A stretch of 38,639 bases of DNA, taken from assembly GCA_005772895.1 (NCBI GenBank), contig SXIH01000020.1, forward strand, positions 1-38,639, given 5' to 3'. The stretch is from Bacteroidota bacterium (GTDB taxonomy: Bacteria; Bacteroidota; Bacteroidia; 2-12-FULL-35-15). The position numbers were made by a program, and so were the translations under genes. Shown piece by piece: positions 25,840 to 34,213 of this stretch; the stretch's first letter is position 1; the number at the start of each line of letters is the position of its first letter. Under the pieces are notes generated by a model, which saw only the letters and a program-made list of their open reading frames with translations, was not told where the DNA came from and did no database searches.

Positions 25840-28800
25840 TTAAAAATCAAGTAATAAACCAATACGGATTACACGTGGGCGGCTATAGTTACTTGGGTTA
25901 TTTAATTTAACTGAATACAAATCTGTAAATGATTGTGGATCTGTTTGAGTAGAGATTGCATCCTGACCAACAGAAGAGCTTAAATATCCATCATCATCAG
26001 GGTTACCTGTAGCTTTGTAAACAGCTAAAATGTTTTTAGTATTTAACAAGTTTAACACTTGCAAGTAAATAGTTAAGTTACCTGTTTTTACTTCTTTTCC
26101 TTCTTTTGGTTTACCAAAATTAACTTCCATACTCTTATCTACACGTAAGTCAATTTTATAAGACCAAGGCAAGTTAGAACCATTGATTTGTCCGTCAAGT
26201 GCAGTGTTTCCTCCACCAATTCCAAATTGAGCTTCACGTGTAATGTTTGCTTGTTTGCTATATGGAGTTCCTGAACCTGCTCTGAAAACTACGTTAGCAC
26301 CAACATTTTCTAAAACGTTGATTACTTTTTCGTTGTCTTTTCCTTTGTTCAATTTTAAACGAGGACCTTTGTAATCGGTTTTAGCACCAAAACGGTAATC
26401 AACGTTTAAAGTAATTGTATGACGTTGGTCAAAATCCAATGGGTGAGTAGTTCTTAAATTCGGAACACCTGAAGAAACCAAGTTTTGTCCGTCAGTTGTA
26501 CTTGAACCTGTTCCATCAGCAAATTGAATTGTATAGTTTGCAGTTAATGAAACACCCATTGCAGTTCTTCTTAAATCGTAAGCAATTGACATCCCTTTTA
26601 CAGTTCCGAAATCCACGTTAGAGAATGAGTTATAAGAACGAGGATATGCTTGAACAACATTTGTAGTTTGTACCAAGTCTTTTAATTCACGATAGAACAA
26701 TGATAACTGAAGAGAAGAATTTTTCTTTTCATTTAATACTTGCTGATAACCTAATTCGTAATCAGTTGTTTTCTCAGATTTTAAATCCGGATTGTTTACG
26801 TATCCTGCCTGACCGTTTACGATATCCAAATAATTAATTGGATTTAATCTGTTTCTTTCAGGTGGACGCTGAGACAACACATCATAGTGAGCAAAGAAAT
26901 TAGCTACATCGGAAATAGGGAATGAAAATGCGATACGTGGCATTAGATTCACTTGAGGAACATAATCTTTAAAAGCAGCAGATGTTAAACCATCTTTTTT
27001 GCTAGGATCTACTAACCATGGTTGAACTTGTCCACCACCTGCTCCTAAAGCAGCACCTGGATCCAACACCTCAACACCGGCAGCATTGTACCAAGTATCT
27101 CCATCACGGTAACCTACAACAGAATTCAAAGTTGGGTTTGAAGCATCTTCTACGTAAACAACATAATCATCACCAATATTACTTGGACGATCAGGAATAG
27201 AAAGTTCACCGGCAGTTTTAGCTTCATATAATAAGTATTTATCTTTTAATACTTTTTGGTTAGCATCAAAACGGTCGATACGTAAACCTACGTTGAATTT
27301 AATATCTTTAAAATCAAAACGATCGCTTAAGTAACCAGCAATATAAATTGGACGATAAGCACCCACTTCATAAGTCTTGTATCCATCAGCATCGGTTTTA
27401 GTGAAAAAGTCATCTAAGCTTGGATTGTTTTTCGTTTTCTTACCTGTATGGTCATAACCATAATATGCAACGATACCAGTACCTCCGATGTTTAACAAAT
27501 CTTCCGCGCTGAACATATCCATATTATACATTTCTTTATCGTAAGAATCCACATCTAAGAAATCTAATCCGTCAACATTATAACCTAAAGCCTCTCTTAA
27601 ACTCTTATCGAATTTTGTTTGGTTCCCATCATTTAAACGATTAAAATCATAAAATGCAAATGGTCCTCCAACTATATCTGTATTCAAAATAGCATCGGAA
27701 CTATCATTATTATCTAATTGTAAAATGTGGAAATTTGCTGTCTCACGCATTCTTGTCCATAAACCAATAGGATTTAAATCATATGCACGTTCAACACGTT
27801 GCTCATACTCAAAACCTACTTGAATTGCGTGACGTTTAATATCTGCAGAGAAATTGGCAAATACACGGAATTGATTTCTATCAGATAAACTATATCCGTT
27901 ATACTGACGACCAGTATTGTACCAAGCAGAGTAAACGTTTCTTGGTCTGTCGCCATTAGCTAAACCTAAATTAGCCTGAATATCAAAAATGTTTACCACA
28001 TTACCTGCTCCGTAAAAATCATAAAATTGATTAGTATAAGGAGTACCTGTTGGGTTTACATCTCCAGGAGTGTAAGATAAATTAACATCTCCGTAACCAT
28101 CCATGAAGAAAGCTGAAACTGTATCACGTGTACCATCTCCATCCACATCATATTTATCAGTAGTTAAAGGAGAGTATGATTTTGCTTTTGTTTGAGTGAA
28201 TTTTCCAATGTAACCATAATCAAAAACTTTGTCTCTATGGTTTTCATCCTGAGTTGTTTGAGTAGTTTTTTCGTAACCTGCTTGTAAAGTAAAGTAAGCA
28301 TTTTTGATTACTGAAGAAGATTTCTCTTCTTCTTTAGTAGAAGCATTGTTGAACTTTTGAGTCAACTTAGCATAAATTCTCCAGGTATTTTTAGTAACCT
28401 CAGCGTTATTTGAAGGATTAAATAAAGCATATTCATAAGTAAAATCGTTGTATTTACTCCAATCCAAAGATCCACCAACAGTTATTCCCATGTTTGTGCT
28501 TGGCTGATACTGAATTTTTCCTGCCAAAGCCATTGACTTTGAACCTACGTTGTTTCTAGCTTTAATGTGTTGCAAGTCATCCATCTTAATATATTCAGCA
28601 TTTAATACGTAACCTGAACCTAATGGAGAAGGACGAAGAGGTGAAGCTTCTAATTCAGCTAATTTTTCAGGATTTACCTGATAGAAACCCATTGCAGATG
28701 GATCAGGATCTTTTTCCGAAACGACTTGTCCGGATAAACTAAATCCAAGTATTGGTTTATTAATATTATTAACAGAATCCTTTTTCATTAATAAAGGACC

Positions 28801-29592
28801 ATTAATTGAAAAACCTAATAAGTTGTATCCATAAGCATCCAATCCACGGCTTTTTCCATCTTTTTCTCCTGCACCTGAAGTAACAACCTCAATTCCACCG
28901 GAATATTTACTTGCTGGACCTCTTGTTGTAATAGCAATAATACCACCTGTTGCATCTCCATATTCTGCAGGAGTACCACCGGTAATAGAAGTTACTTGTT
29001 CAACACCACTTTGAGGAACACCGGATGTTCCAATTACTTTTTGACCATCCACGTAATAAGCAGTACCATTTGTACGGGCACCTCTGATGTTCAAATCTCC
29101 ACCTTCATCTTTTTGGTAAATACCTGCAGTTGTAGAAGCAACTGAGTTAATATTTTTAGAAGCCATGTTCTGATACTCCTCACGAGTTACAGTTCCACCT
29201 GATTTTGTATCCGGGTCAATTAATGGCTCAGCATATTCAATTACTTCAACAACATCTAATTGTTGACCTGCTGCCATTTCAATATTTAAAGTAACTGTTT
29301 TACCAATTGAAACGTTAACGTCCTTTATTTCCACAGACTGATAACCAACATAAGTTGATTTTACTGTATACTTACCGGGGTTCAAAGGTTTGATCACAAC
29401 CTCACCATCAATGTTTGTTGTTCCGACACCCGCTTGGATACCGCCCATATCAACCACCACGTTCGCAAACGGAATAGTTTCTTTGTTTGCTTTATCGGTT
29501 AGCCTTACTTTAATGGCTGACTCGTTTTGTGCAACAGTCAGTCCTACTGACACTACAACAACGGATAAGGTGGAAAGTAATTTTTTTAGCAT
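25840..29592 (-). CDS. TonB-dependent receptor with carboxypeptidase-regulatory-like N-terminal domain
   Basis: Outer-membrane gated barrel of 1250 residues. Order: signal peptide (about 1-21, ending TVAQ), a carboxypeptidase-regulatory-like beta-sandwich (about 25-107, with GYQSVEIKDVNV), a plug domain (about 115-235, with LNIRGARTNGTAYYVDGQKV and EYGDATGGIIAITTRG), and a 22-strand-type barrel ending IRIGLLLDF, with the terminal aromatic expected for barrel assembly. The architecture resembles SusC, but no SusD lipoprotein follows; instead large protein A and a PorV-like barrel do. Substrate unknown. First gene of the operon, with a TTTG-N21-TATATTTA promoter upstream. Confidence 0.93.
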   Translation of the reverse strand: MLKKLLSTLSVVVVSVGLTVAQNESAIKVRLTDKANKETIPFANVVVDMGGIQAGVGTTNIDGEVVIKPLNPGKYTVKSTYVGYQSVEIKDVNVSIGKTVTLNIEMAAGQQLDVVEVIEYAEPLIDPDTKSGGTVTREEYQNMASKNINSVASTTAGIYQKDEGGDLNIRGARTNGTAYYVDGQKVIGTSGVPQSGVEQVTSITGGTPAEYGDATGGIIAITTRGPASKYSGGIEVVTSGAGEKDGKSRGLDAYGYNLLGFSINGPLLMKKDSVNNINKPILGFSLSGQVVSEKDPDPSAMGFYQVNPEKLAELEASPLRPSPLGSGYVLNAEYIKMDDLQHIKARNNVGSKSMALAGKIQYQPSTNMGITVGGSLDWSKYNDFTYEYALFNPSNNAEVTKNTWRIYAKLTQKFNNASTKEEEKSSSVIKNAYFTLQAGYEKTTQTTQDENHRDKVFDYGYIGKFTQTKAKSYSPLTTDKYDVDGDGTRDTVSAFFMDGYGDVNLSYTPGDVNPTGTPYTNQFYDFYGAGNVVNIFDIQANLGLANGDRPRNVYSAWYNTGRQYNGYSLSDRNQFRVFANFSADIKRHAIQVGFEYEQRVERAYDLNPIGLWTRMRETANFHILQLDNNDSSDAILNTDIVGGPFAFYDFNRLNDGNQTKFDKSLREALGYNVDGLDFLDVDSYDKEMYNMDMFSAEDLLNIGGTGIVAYYGYDHTGKKTKNNPSLDDFFTKTDADGYKTYEVGAYRPIYIAGYLSDRFDFKDIKFNVGLRIDRFDANQKVLKDKYLLYEAKTAGELSIPDRPSNIGDDYVVYVEDASNPTLNSVVGYRDGDTWYNAAGVEVLDPGAALGAGGGQVQPWLVDPSKKDGLTSAAFKDYVPQVNLMPRIAFSFPISDVANFFAHYDVLSQRPPERNRLNPINYLDIVNGQAGYVNNPDLKSEKTTDYELGYQQVLNEKKNSSLQLSLFYRELKDLVQTTNVVQAYPRSYNSFSNVDFGTVKGMSIAYDLRRTAMGVSLTANYTIQFADGTGSSTTDGQNLVSSGVPNLRTTHPLDFDQRHTITLNVDYRFGAKTDYKGPRLKLNKGKDNEKVINVLENVGANVVFRAGSGTPYSKQANITREAQFGIGGGNTALDGQINGSNLPWSYKIDLRVDKSMEVNFGKPKEGKEVKTGNLTIYLQVLNLLNTKNILAVYKATGNPDDDGYLSSSVGQDAISTQTDPQSFTDLYSVKLNNPSNYSRPRVIRIGLLLDF

Positions 29593-29923
29593 AATCTTTA
29601 ATATTTATTTAAAAAATAATTTTCGTGCAAAATGAAGTGCGTAAATATAGGAATAATTAAAATTCATAAACAAATTTTTTTTAACAATTTTTTACAATTC
29701 AAAAAGCGCTTGTTTTAATCGCTAAAAAGCAATAAAAATAGGCATTTCAGACTTTTTGTAAAAAACTAATAAAAACAAAATTCGATTGGCAAATCTACAA
29801 GGTACTATTTGTAAATAAAATTGGTGGGATGTTGTTCTAAGAACTAACTATGTGCAATTATACAAAATAATTTCTTATATGTTGCAATTTTTTCAAAATA
29901 TTTATTAAGCGGTCGAAAATTCT
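29593..29923. other. 331-nt gene-free stretch upstream of the TonB receptor gene
   Basis: Very AT-rich with no ORF that looks coding. The only supported element is the promoter at 29642-29674. Several A and T runs are present, but no clear terminator hairpin follows the basic-protein gene that ends at 29924. Confidence 0.6.
29642..29674 (-). promoter_or_regulatory. Promoter of the TonB receptor operon
   Basis: The minus strand has TTTG (29671-29674), 21 nt, then TATATTTA (29642-29649), one base off TAnnTTTG, followed by CGCACTT. The leader to the ATG is about 45 nt. Confidence 0.6.
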
Positions 29924-30235
29924 TTACCGATGGCGGTTTTTAAACCATCTTATAAGAAAAAATTCTCTTTTGTTTTTTCTCATCTTTTCTCCTTTGCGTC
30001 TTTCCTTACGCATTACTTTCCTGGTCTTCTTTTCCTGGATTCGTTTATGATGTTTTTTTACCGCCTTCGCATGTTCTTTCTCCATTTTTCTCTGCTCTTT
30101 CCATTTTTTCTTAGCAGCTTTTTTCTGAGCACGGCTGGTTGCAGGAGCTTTATCCTTTGTCTGCTCCTGTGCCAAAGTTGTCAAAGGCAATAAACAAATA
30201 AGCATTGCAGTTATTATCCTAAAGAAATACCTCAT
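29924..30235 (-). CDS. Small Lys/Arg-rich secreted protein, unknown function
   Basis: 103 residues. A clear signal peptide (about 1-23, MRYFFRIITAMLICLLPLTT then LAQ) precedes a mature part of about 80 residues in which I count 23 Lys and 12 Arg, with few hydrophobic residues until FFLIRWF near the end. It is predicted to be mostly helical and strongly positively charged. I recognise no domain. Such a protein could bind anionic polymers (LPS, nucleic acid, polyphosphate) in the periplasm or outside, but that is speculation. It has an exact -7 box TAGATTTG 18 nt before its ATG, inside the palindrome shared with the divergent lipoprotein gene. The opposite-strand frame over this gene is a shadow. 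Confidence 0.75.
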   Translation of the reverse strand: MRYFFRIITAMLICLLPLTTLAQEQTKDKAPATSRAQKKAAKKKWKEQRKMEKEHAKAVKKHHKRIQEKKTRKVMRKERRKGEKMRKNKREFFLIRWFKNRHR

Positions 30236-30252
30236 AATTGATGATTAACATA

Positions 30253-30287
30253 CAAATCTAATGATTAATAAATTATCATTAAATTTG
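30253..30287. promoter_or_regulatory. 35-bp palindrome containing two divergent promoters
   Basis: CAAATCTAATGAT (30253-30265) and ATCATTAAATTTG (30275-30287) are inverted copies with 12 of 13 bases matching around a 9-bp spacer. The outer ends are the two -7 boxes: TAGATTTG for the minus gene (30253-30260) and TAAATTTG for the plus gene (30280-30287). Each -7 box overlaps the position of the other's -33 element. Confidence 0.65.
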
Positions 30288-30298
30288 TTTAACTAAAA

Positions 30299-30733
30299 AT
30301 GAAAAGAAAAAAACTTCTTGCTTATTCATTGGTATTTTCAATACTAATTGTTTCTCTTTTTTACGCTTGTAAAAAAGACGATACAGGTGTTCCAATTGTT
30401 GCTGTTGATATATATATCTATACAAGCAATCCCAGCTTTATAAATCTGAATGCTGTTGGTGGCTGGGTTTATATTACCGGAGGAGTAAGAGGGATTTTAG
30501 TTTACAGAAAATCTATTTCGGAATTTATGGCTTATGATAGAAACTGCACTTACAACTCAAGCGATCCATGTGCTGTTGTGTATGTAGACTCTTCAAATAT
30601 TATTGCTACTGATACTTGCTGTAACTCTCAATTTTCTATTTATGATGGAACGGTTTTACAGGCACCTGCAGGTGTTCCTTTAAAAGCTTACAATACTACT
30701 TTTGATGGGAATGTGTTACACATTTACAATTAA
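30299..30733 (+). CDS. Surface lipoprotein with Rieske-like fold lacking cluster ligands
   Basis: 144 residues. A lipoprotein signal peptide ends FYA|C24, and C24-K-K-D-D matches the lipoprotein export signal C-x-K-(D/E)2 described for Bacteroidota surface lipoproteins. The rest follows a Rieske [2Fe-2S] pattern: NCTYNSSDPC (82-91) in place of CTHxxC, then DTCCNSQF (105-112) in place of CPCHGSxF, then YDGTVLQAPAGVPLKAY (115-131). Cys and His ligands are replaced (D105 for Cys, C108 for His, Y85 for His), while the cysteines that form the structural disulfide (C91, C107) remain. It should therefore not bind a cluster. Divergent from the basic protein gene, with a terminator shared with ahcY. 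Confidence 0.75.
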   Translation: MKRKKLLAYSLVFSILIVSLFYACKKDDTGVPIVAVDIYIYTSNPSFINLNAVGGWVYITGGVRGILVYRKSISEFMAYDRNCTYNSSDPCAVVYVDSSNIIATDTCCNSQFSIYDGTVLQAPAGVPLKAYNTTFDGNVLHIYN

Positions 30734-30817
30734 GTTAAAGGTTAATTGAGGAATCGGTTAATAGGGCAACTAGTTGTAAGTAAAAAAAGAAAAAATATTA
30801 AATCAAAAAAGTACAAT

Positions 30818-30849
30818 AAAAAACCCCGAGTTAAAACTTCGGGGTTTTT
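30818..30849. terminator. Bidirectional terminator between the lipoprotein gene and ahcY
   Basis: AAAAACCCCGA (30819-30829) pairs with TCGGGGTTTTT (30839-30849) around a 9-nt loop. It serves the minus-strand ahcY, which stops at 30870, and can act for the plus-strand lipoprotein gene. Confidence 0.93.
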
Positions 30850-30869
30850 CTTTTTATATAACGTTTAAA

Positions 30870-32189
30870 TTAGTATCTGTATGCGTCAGATTTAAAAGGA
30901 CCTTCAACAGTAACTCCTATATAAGCAGCTTGTTCAGGACTTAATACATCTAATTCGCAATTGATTTTTGCCAAGTGCAACCTTGCTACTTTTTCATCCA
31001 AGTGTTTTGGCAAAGTGTATACTTTATTTTCATACTTAGATGTATGCAACCACAACTCTAATTGTGCTAATGTTTGATTTGTAAATGAATTACTCATTAC
31101 AAATGATGGATGTCCGGTAGCACAACCTAAGTTAACTAAACGACCTTCGGCTAAAACAATTATGTCTTTTTTATCGATGGTATATTTATCAACTTGTGGT
31201 TTGATTTCATCTTTAGTAGAACCATAATTTTTGTTCAACCAAGCCATATCAATTTCGTTATCGAAGTGACCTATGTTACAAACTATAGCATTGTTTTTCA
31301 TTGCTCTGAAATGACGCTCTGAAATAATGTTTTTATTTCCTGTTGCTGTTACAACAATATCTGCTTCTTTAACAGCTGTGTCCATTTTCTGAACCTGATA
31401 TCCATCCATTGCAGCTTGCAATGCACAAATAGGATCAATTTCTGTAACAATAACACGAACTCCTTGTGAGCTCAATGATTCTGCAGAACCTTTTCCAACA
31501 TCACCGTAACCAGCTACCACAGCAACTTTACCAGCAAGCATCAAATCTGTAGCTCTACGGATTGCATCTACTAATGATTCGCGGCAACCATATTTATTAT
31601 CGAATTTTGATTTTGTAACGGAGTCGTTAACATTAATTGCCGGCATATGCAATGTTCCGTTTTTCATTCTTTCGTACAAACGGTGAACTCCTGTTGTTGT
31701 TTCTTCAGATAAACCTTTTATACCTTTTATTAGTTCAGGAAATTTATCAAATACCATATTAGTTAAATCACCACCATCATCTAAAATCATGTTTAATGGT
31801 TTGCGGTCTTCACCAAAAAATAAAGTTTGTTCTATACACCAGTCAAACTCTACTTCATTCATTCCTTTCCATGCATAAACCTGAATTCCTGCATCAGCAA
31901 TTGCTGCCGCTGCATGATCTTGTGTAGAAAAAATATTACAAGATGACCAGGTAACTTCTGCACCTAATTCCTTAAGTGTTTCTATTAAAACTGCAGTTTG
32001 TATTGTCATGTGTAAACAACCAGCGATGCGAGCACCGGCCAATGGTTTTGACTTTCCGTATTCAGCTCGAAGTGCCATTAAACCAGGCATTTCAGCTTCT
32101 GCTAATTTTATTTCTTTTCTTCCCCATGCCGCTAACGACATGTCTTTTACTTTGTATTTTACGAATTTTTCCACTGTTGAATTTGACAT
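30870..32189 (-). CDS. ahcY: S-adenosylhomocysteinase
   Basis: Hydrolyses S-adenosylhomocysteine to adenosine and homocysteine, clearing the inhibitory product of methyltransferases. The 439 residues fit the family. Visible: substrate-site H60 and DDGGD (137-141), [13 protein letters not shown] (187-198) with the active-site lysine, the NAD-binding GYGDVGKG (227-234), the [10 protein letters not shown] loop, and the C-terminal KSDAYRY that reaches into the neighbouring subunit's NAD site. ATG start. The leader is only about 25 nt, and its promoter appears to be embedded in the hairpin that ends the WG-repeat gene. No methionine-cycle gene is adjacent. Confidence 0.98.
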   Translation of the reverse strand: MSNSTVEKFVKYKVKDMSLAAWGRKEIKLAEAEMPGLMALRAEYGKSKPLAGARIAGCLHMTIQTAVLIETLKELGAEVTWSSCNIFSTQDHAAAAIADAGIQVYAWKGMNEVEFDWCIEQTLFFGEDRKPLNMILDDGGDLTNMVFDKFPELIKGIKGLSEETTTGVHRLYERMKNGTLHMPAINVNDSVTKSKFDNKYGCRESLVDAIRRATDLMLAGKVAVVAGYGDVGKGSAESLSSQGVRVIVTEIDPICALQAAMDGYQVQKMDTAVKEADIVVTATGNKNIISERHFRAMKNNAIVCNIGHFDNEIDMAWLNKNYGSTKDEIKPQVDKYTIDKKDIIVLAEGRLVNLGCATGHPSFVMSNSFTNQTLAQLELWLHTSKYENKVYTLPKHLDEKVARLHLAKINCELDVLSPEQAAYIGVTVEGPFKSDAYRY

Positions 32190-32207
32190 TTTTTTTGATT
32201 TTTATAT

Positions 32208-32262
32208 TAAAAAAGAAGTGCGAAATTACTTGTTATTGAACTAACAAACAAATTTCGCACTT
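32208..32262 (-). terminator. Long hairpin ending the WG-repeat gene
   Basis: AAGTGCGAAATT (32216-32227) and AATTTCGCACTT (32251-32262) form a perfect 12-bp stem. An inner 6-bp stem TTGTTA/TAACAA (32230-32235, 32242-32247) leaves a 6-nt loop. On the minus strand it is followed by CTTTTTTAAT. It lies 22 nt past the WG-repeat stop. Confidence 0.8.
32221..32252 (-). promoter_or_regulatory. Putative ahcY promoter inside the hairpin
   Basis: The minus strand has TTTG (32249-32252), 20 nt, then TAATTTCG (32221-32228), one base off TAnnTTTG, followed by CACTT. The -33 and -7 elements fall in opposite arms of the terminator hairpin. Nothing else promoter-like fits in the 19 nt between hairpin and ATG. 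Confidence 0.5.
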
Positions 32263-32283
32263 GTTAAAAGTGTTTTTACAAAA

Positions 32284-33327
32284 TTACTTTGCGGGTGCTG
32301 CTGACCAAACCACTTTTCCGGTTTTGTCGATATAAGATAGAACTCCTGCATAACTAACATAAGCTAATCCTTTATAGAAGTCAGCATAATAATCAGCACC
32401 ACGTGTAATCACTGCTTTACCTGTTTTATCAATATATTGCCATTTAGCATCTTTCAAATTTCCGTTTACCAATGGAGAAGTACTGATACAAGCTAATCCA
32501 TCATTAAAGAAATAAGCTCCAGTATAAACCGGATTTACTACCACTTTTCCAGTTTTATCGATGTATCCGAATTTACCATTTTTATAATCTCCGATACGGA
32601 TACAAGCTAAACCATCAGAAAAAGTAAATGCTCTGTCGAACTGCATATCAATCACAACTTTCCCTGTTTTATCAACATATCCCCATTTTCCTGATTTATC
32701 ATCACCCATTCTGACATTTGCTAATCCTTCAGAAAATTCAAATGTTTCATCGTATTTAAAATCAATAACAACTTTTCCTGTTTTATCAATAAAACCCCAT
32801 TTACCATTCTTTTTAACGCGAGCCAAACCTTCTTTAAAATCCCATCCACCATCATATTCTGGTTTTACTACAACTGTTCCTGTTTTGTCGATATAAGCAA
32901 ATTTCAACCCTATTTGTAAACGAGCCATACCTTCAGAAAATTTGTATGCATGCTCACATTTAGGAGTAATTACCACTTTTCCTGTCTTATCTATATATGA
33001 ATATTTTCCAGCTTGTTTAACACATGCTAAACCATCGGAAAAATAGCCATCTGTTTTTTGGTCGAATTGAGCCGGAATCACCATTTTACCGGTTGCATCA
33101 ATAAAACCACGTTTTCCGCCTTGCTTTACTACTGCAAGTCCTTCGTAAAATTTTTCTGCGAACTCAAACTGAGCCGGCAAAACAACTTTTCCGCTTTTAT
33201 TGATATACCCATACTTCCCTTTATCACTAAATGGATAGAGCGTTTCCTGCGCCATTACAGCTGATTGGTAAGCCAATGCAACTAAAATTATAAGTGCGGT
33301 TTTGATTTTGATGAGAGTCGATTTCAT
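32284..33327 (-). CDS. WG-repeat protein, secreted
   Basis: 347 residues with a signal peptide (about 1-26, ending VMAQ), then eight full WG repeats and a partial ninth. Each is about 33-42 residues with the pattern GYIDKTGKVVI, an F or Y-D centre, F-EGLA-V, and a short charged loop. Repeats 5 to 7 have longer loops (GDDKSGKW, GDYKNGKF, NGNLKDAKW). WG repeats form beta-structured units thought to mediate protein contacts; no enzymatic role is known. ATG start. It has its own terminator. Divergent from the GGGP synthase gene across 142 nt of AT-rich DNA where I see no convincing promoter. Confidence 0.92.
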   Translation of the reverse strand: MKSTLIKIKTALIILVALAYQSAVMAQETLYPFSDKGKYGYINKSGKVVLPAQFEFAEKFYEGLAVVKQGGKRGFIDATGKMVIPAQFDQKTDGYFSDGLACVKQAGKYSYIDKTGKVVITPKCEHAYKFSEGMARLQIGLKFAYIDKTGTVVVKPEYDGGWDFKEGLARVKKNGKWGFIDKTGKVVIDFKYDETFEFSEGLANVRMGDDKSGKWGYVDKTGKVVIDMQFDRAFTFSDGLACIRIGDYKNGKFGYIDKTGKVVVNPVYTGAYFFNDGLACISTSPLVNGNLKDAKWQYIDKTGKAVITRGADYYADFYKGLAYVSYAGVLSYIDKTGKVVWSAAPAK

Positions 33328-33469
33328 ACGCTTTTTAGTAATTTTTTGTAAATATCTAAAAAAAAAATGAAAATAAGAACATTTTTCTCATCAAATTAAT
33401 TTTCAATAAAATAATGCATCCATCAAATGAATTATTTAATATTGCTTGATAAATTTTGGGGTTCAGAGA

Positions 33470-34210
33470 ATGCAAAAAAATAATTACGAAAAAATCATAA
33501 AAAATAAAGCAAAAGGTAAAAAACTGTTTGCTGTTTTGATTGACCCCGACAAGTTTGAATCAACTGTAATAATTTCAATAGCTAACCGTGCAAGTGTTGA
33601 TTTTATTATGGTTGGCGGCAGCATCTTGAGTAACGGTAATTTTGAAAAATGCATCCAAGCCATCAAAAAACACACCTCTATTCCCATCCTGATTTTTCCT
33701 GGAAATCATTTACAAATTAGTAAAAATGCAGATGCAATTTTGCTCTTATCACTCATTTCAGGAAGAAATCCTGAACTTTTGATTGGAAAACATGTTATTG
33801 CTGCTCCATTAATAAAATCAAGCAACTTAGAGGTTTTATCTACAGGATATATGCTAATTGAAAGTGGACGACAAACCTCTGCTTCCTATATGAGCAATAC
33901 CAATCCAATTCCTTCTGACAAAACAAGCATTGCAGCTTGTACAGCGATGGCCGGTGAGCAATTGGGCTTAAAATTAATTTATATGGATGCTGGAAGCGGA
34001 GCAATGAATACCGTGAGTGCAGAGATGATAAAAAAAGTAAGTAAAAATATTTCTATTCCCTTAATTATCGGAGGAGGAATTGACAGTCCTAAAAAAGCAG
34101 TGTTAGCCTGTAAATCGGGGGCAGATATTGTTGTTGTTGGGAATGCCATTGAAAAAGATGTTACATTAATTGAGTCAATTGCCAAAGCAATTCATTCGTA
34201 TAAAAATTAG
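33470..34210 (+). CDS. Geranylgeranylglyceryl/heptaprenylglyceryl phosphate synthase family protein
   Basis: TIM-barrel prenyltransferase that joins a polyprenyl diphosphate to glycerol-1-phosphate as an ether. I choose the ATG at 33470 (246 residues) over an in-frame TTG eight codons earlier. Visible: LIDPDKF (22-28) with the metal-binding Asp, IMVGGSIL, IPILIFPGN, LSLISGRNPELLIG, STGYMLIESGR, YMDAGSGA and IPLIIGGGI with the glycerol-phosphate-binding glycines, ending VVGNAIEKD. Archaea use the enzyme for membrane lipids; Bacteroidota have a separate group whose product is less clear. No G1P dehydrogenase is nearby. The ThiE-like gene starts 3 nt later. Confidence 0.93.
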   Translation: MQKNNYEKIIKNKAKGKKLFAVLIDPDKFESTVIISIANRASVDFIMVGGSILSNGNFEKCIQAIKKHTSIPILIFPGNHLQISKNADAILLLSLISGRNPELLIGKHVIAAPLIKSSNLEVLSTGYMLIESGRQTSASYMSNTNPIPSDKTSIAACTAMAGEQLGLKLIYMDAGSGAMNTVSAEMIKKVSKNISIPLIIGGGIDSPKKAVLACKSGADIVVVGNAIEKDVTLIESIAKAIHSYKN

Positions 34211-34213
34211 ATT

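Noticed and set aside
25840-29592. SusC of a polysaccharide utilisation locus
   Set aside because: No SusD-like lipoprotein, glycoside hydrolase or dedicated regulator is next to it; the partners are a giant secreted protein and a PorV-like barrel.
29930-30193. Plus-strand ORF opposite the basic secreted protein
   Set aside because: It is Phe/Ser/Leu-rich, as expected from reading Lys codons backwards. The minus frame has a signal peptide and a promoter box.
32190-32283. SAH or SAM riboswitch upstream of ahcY
   Set aside because: The structure is a simple long hairpin with a T tract. I could not recognise a riboswitch core, and the leader after the inferred start site is only about 25 nt.
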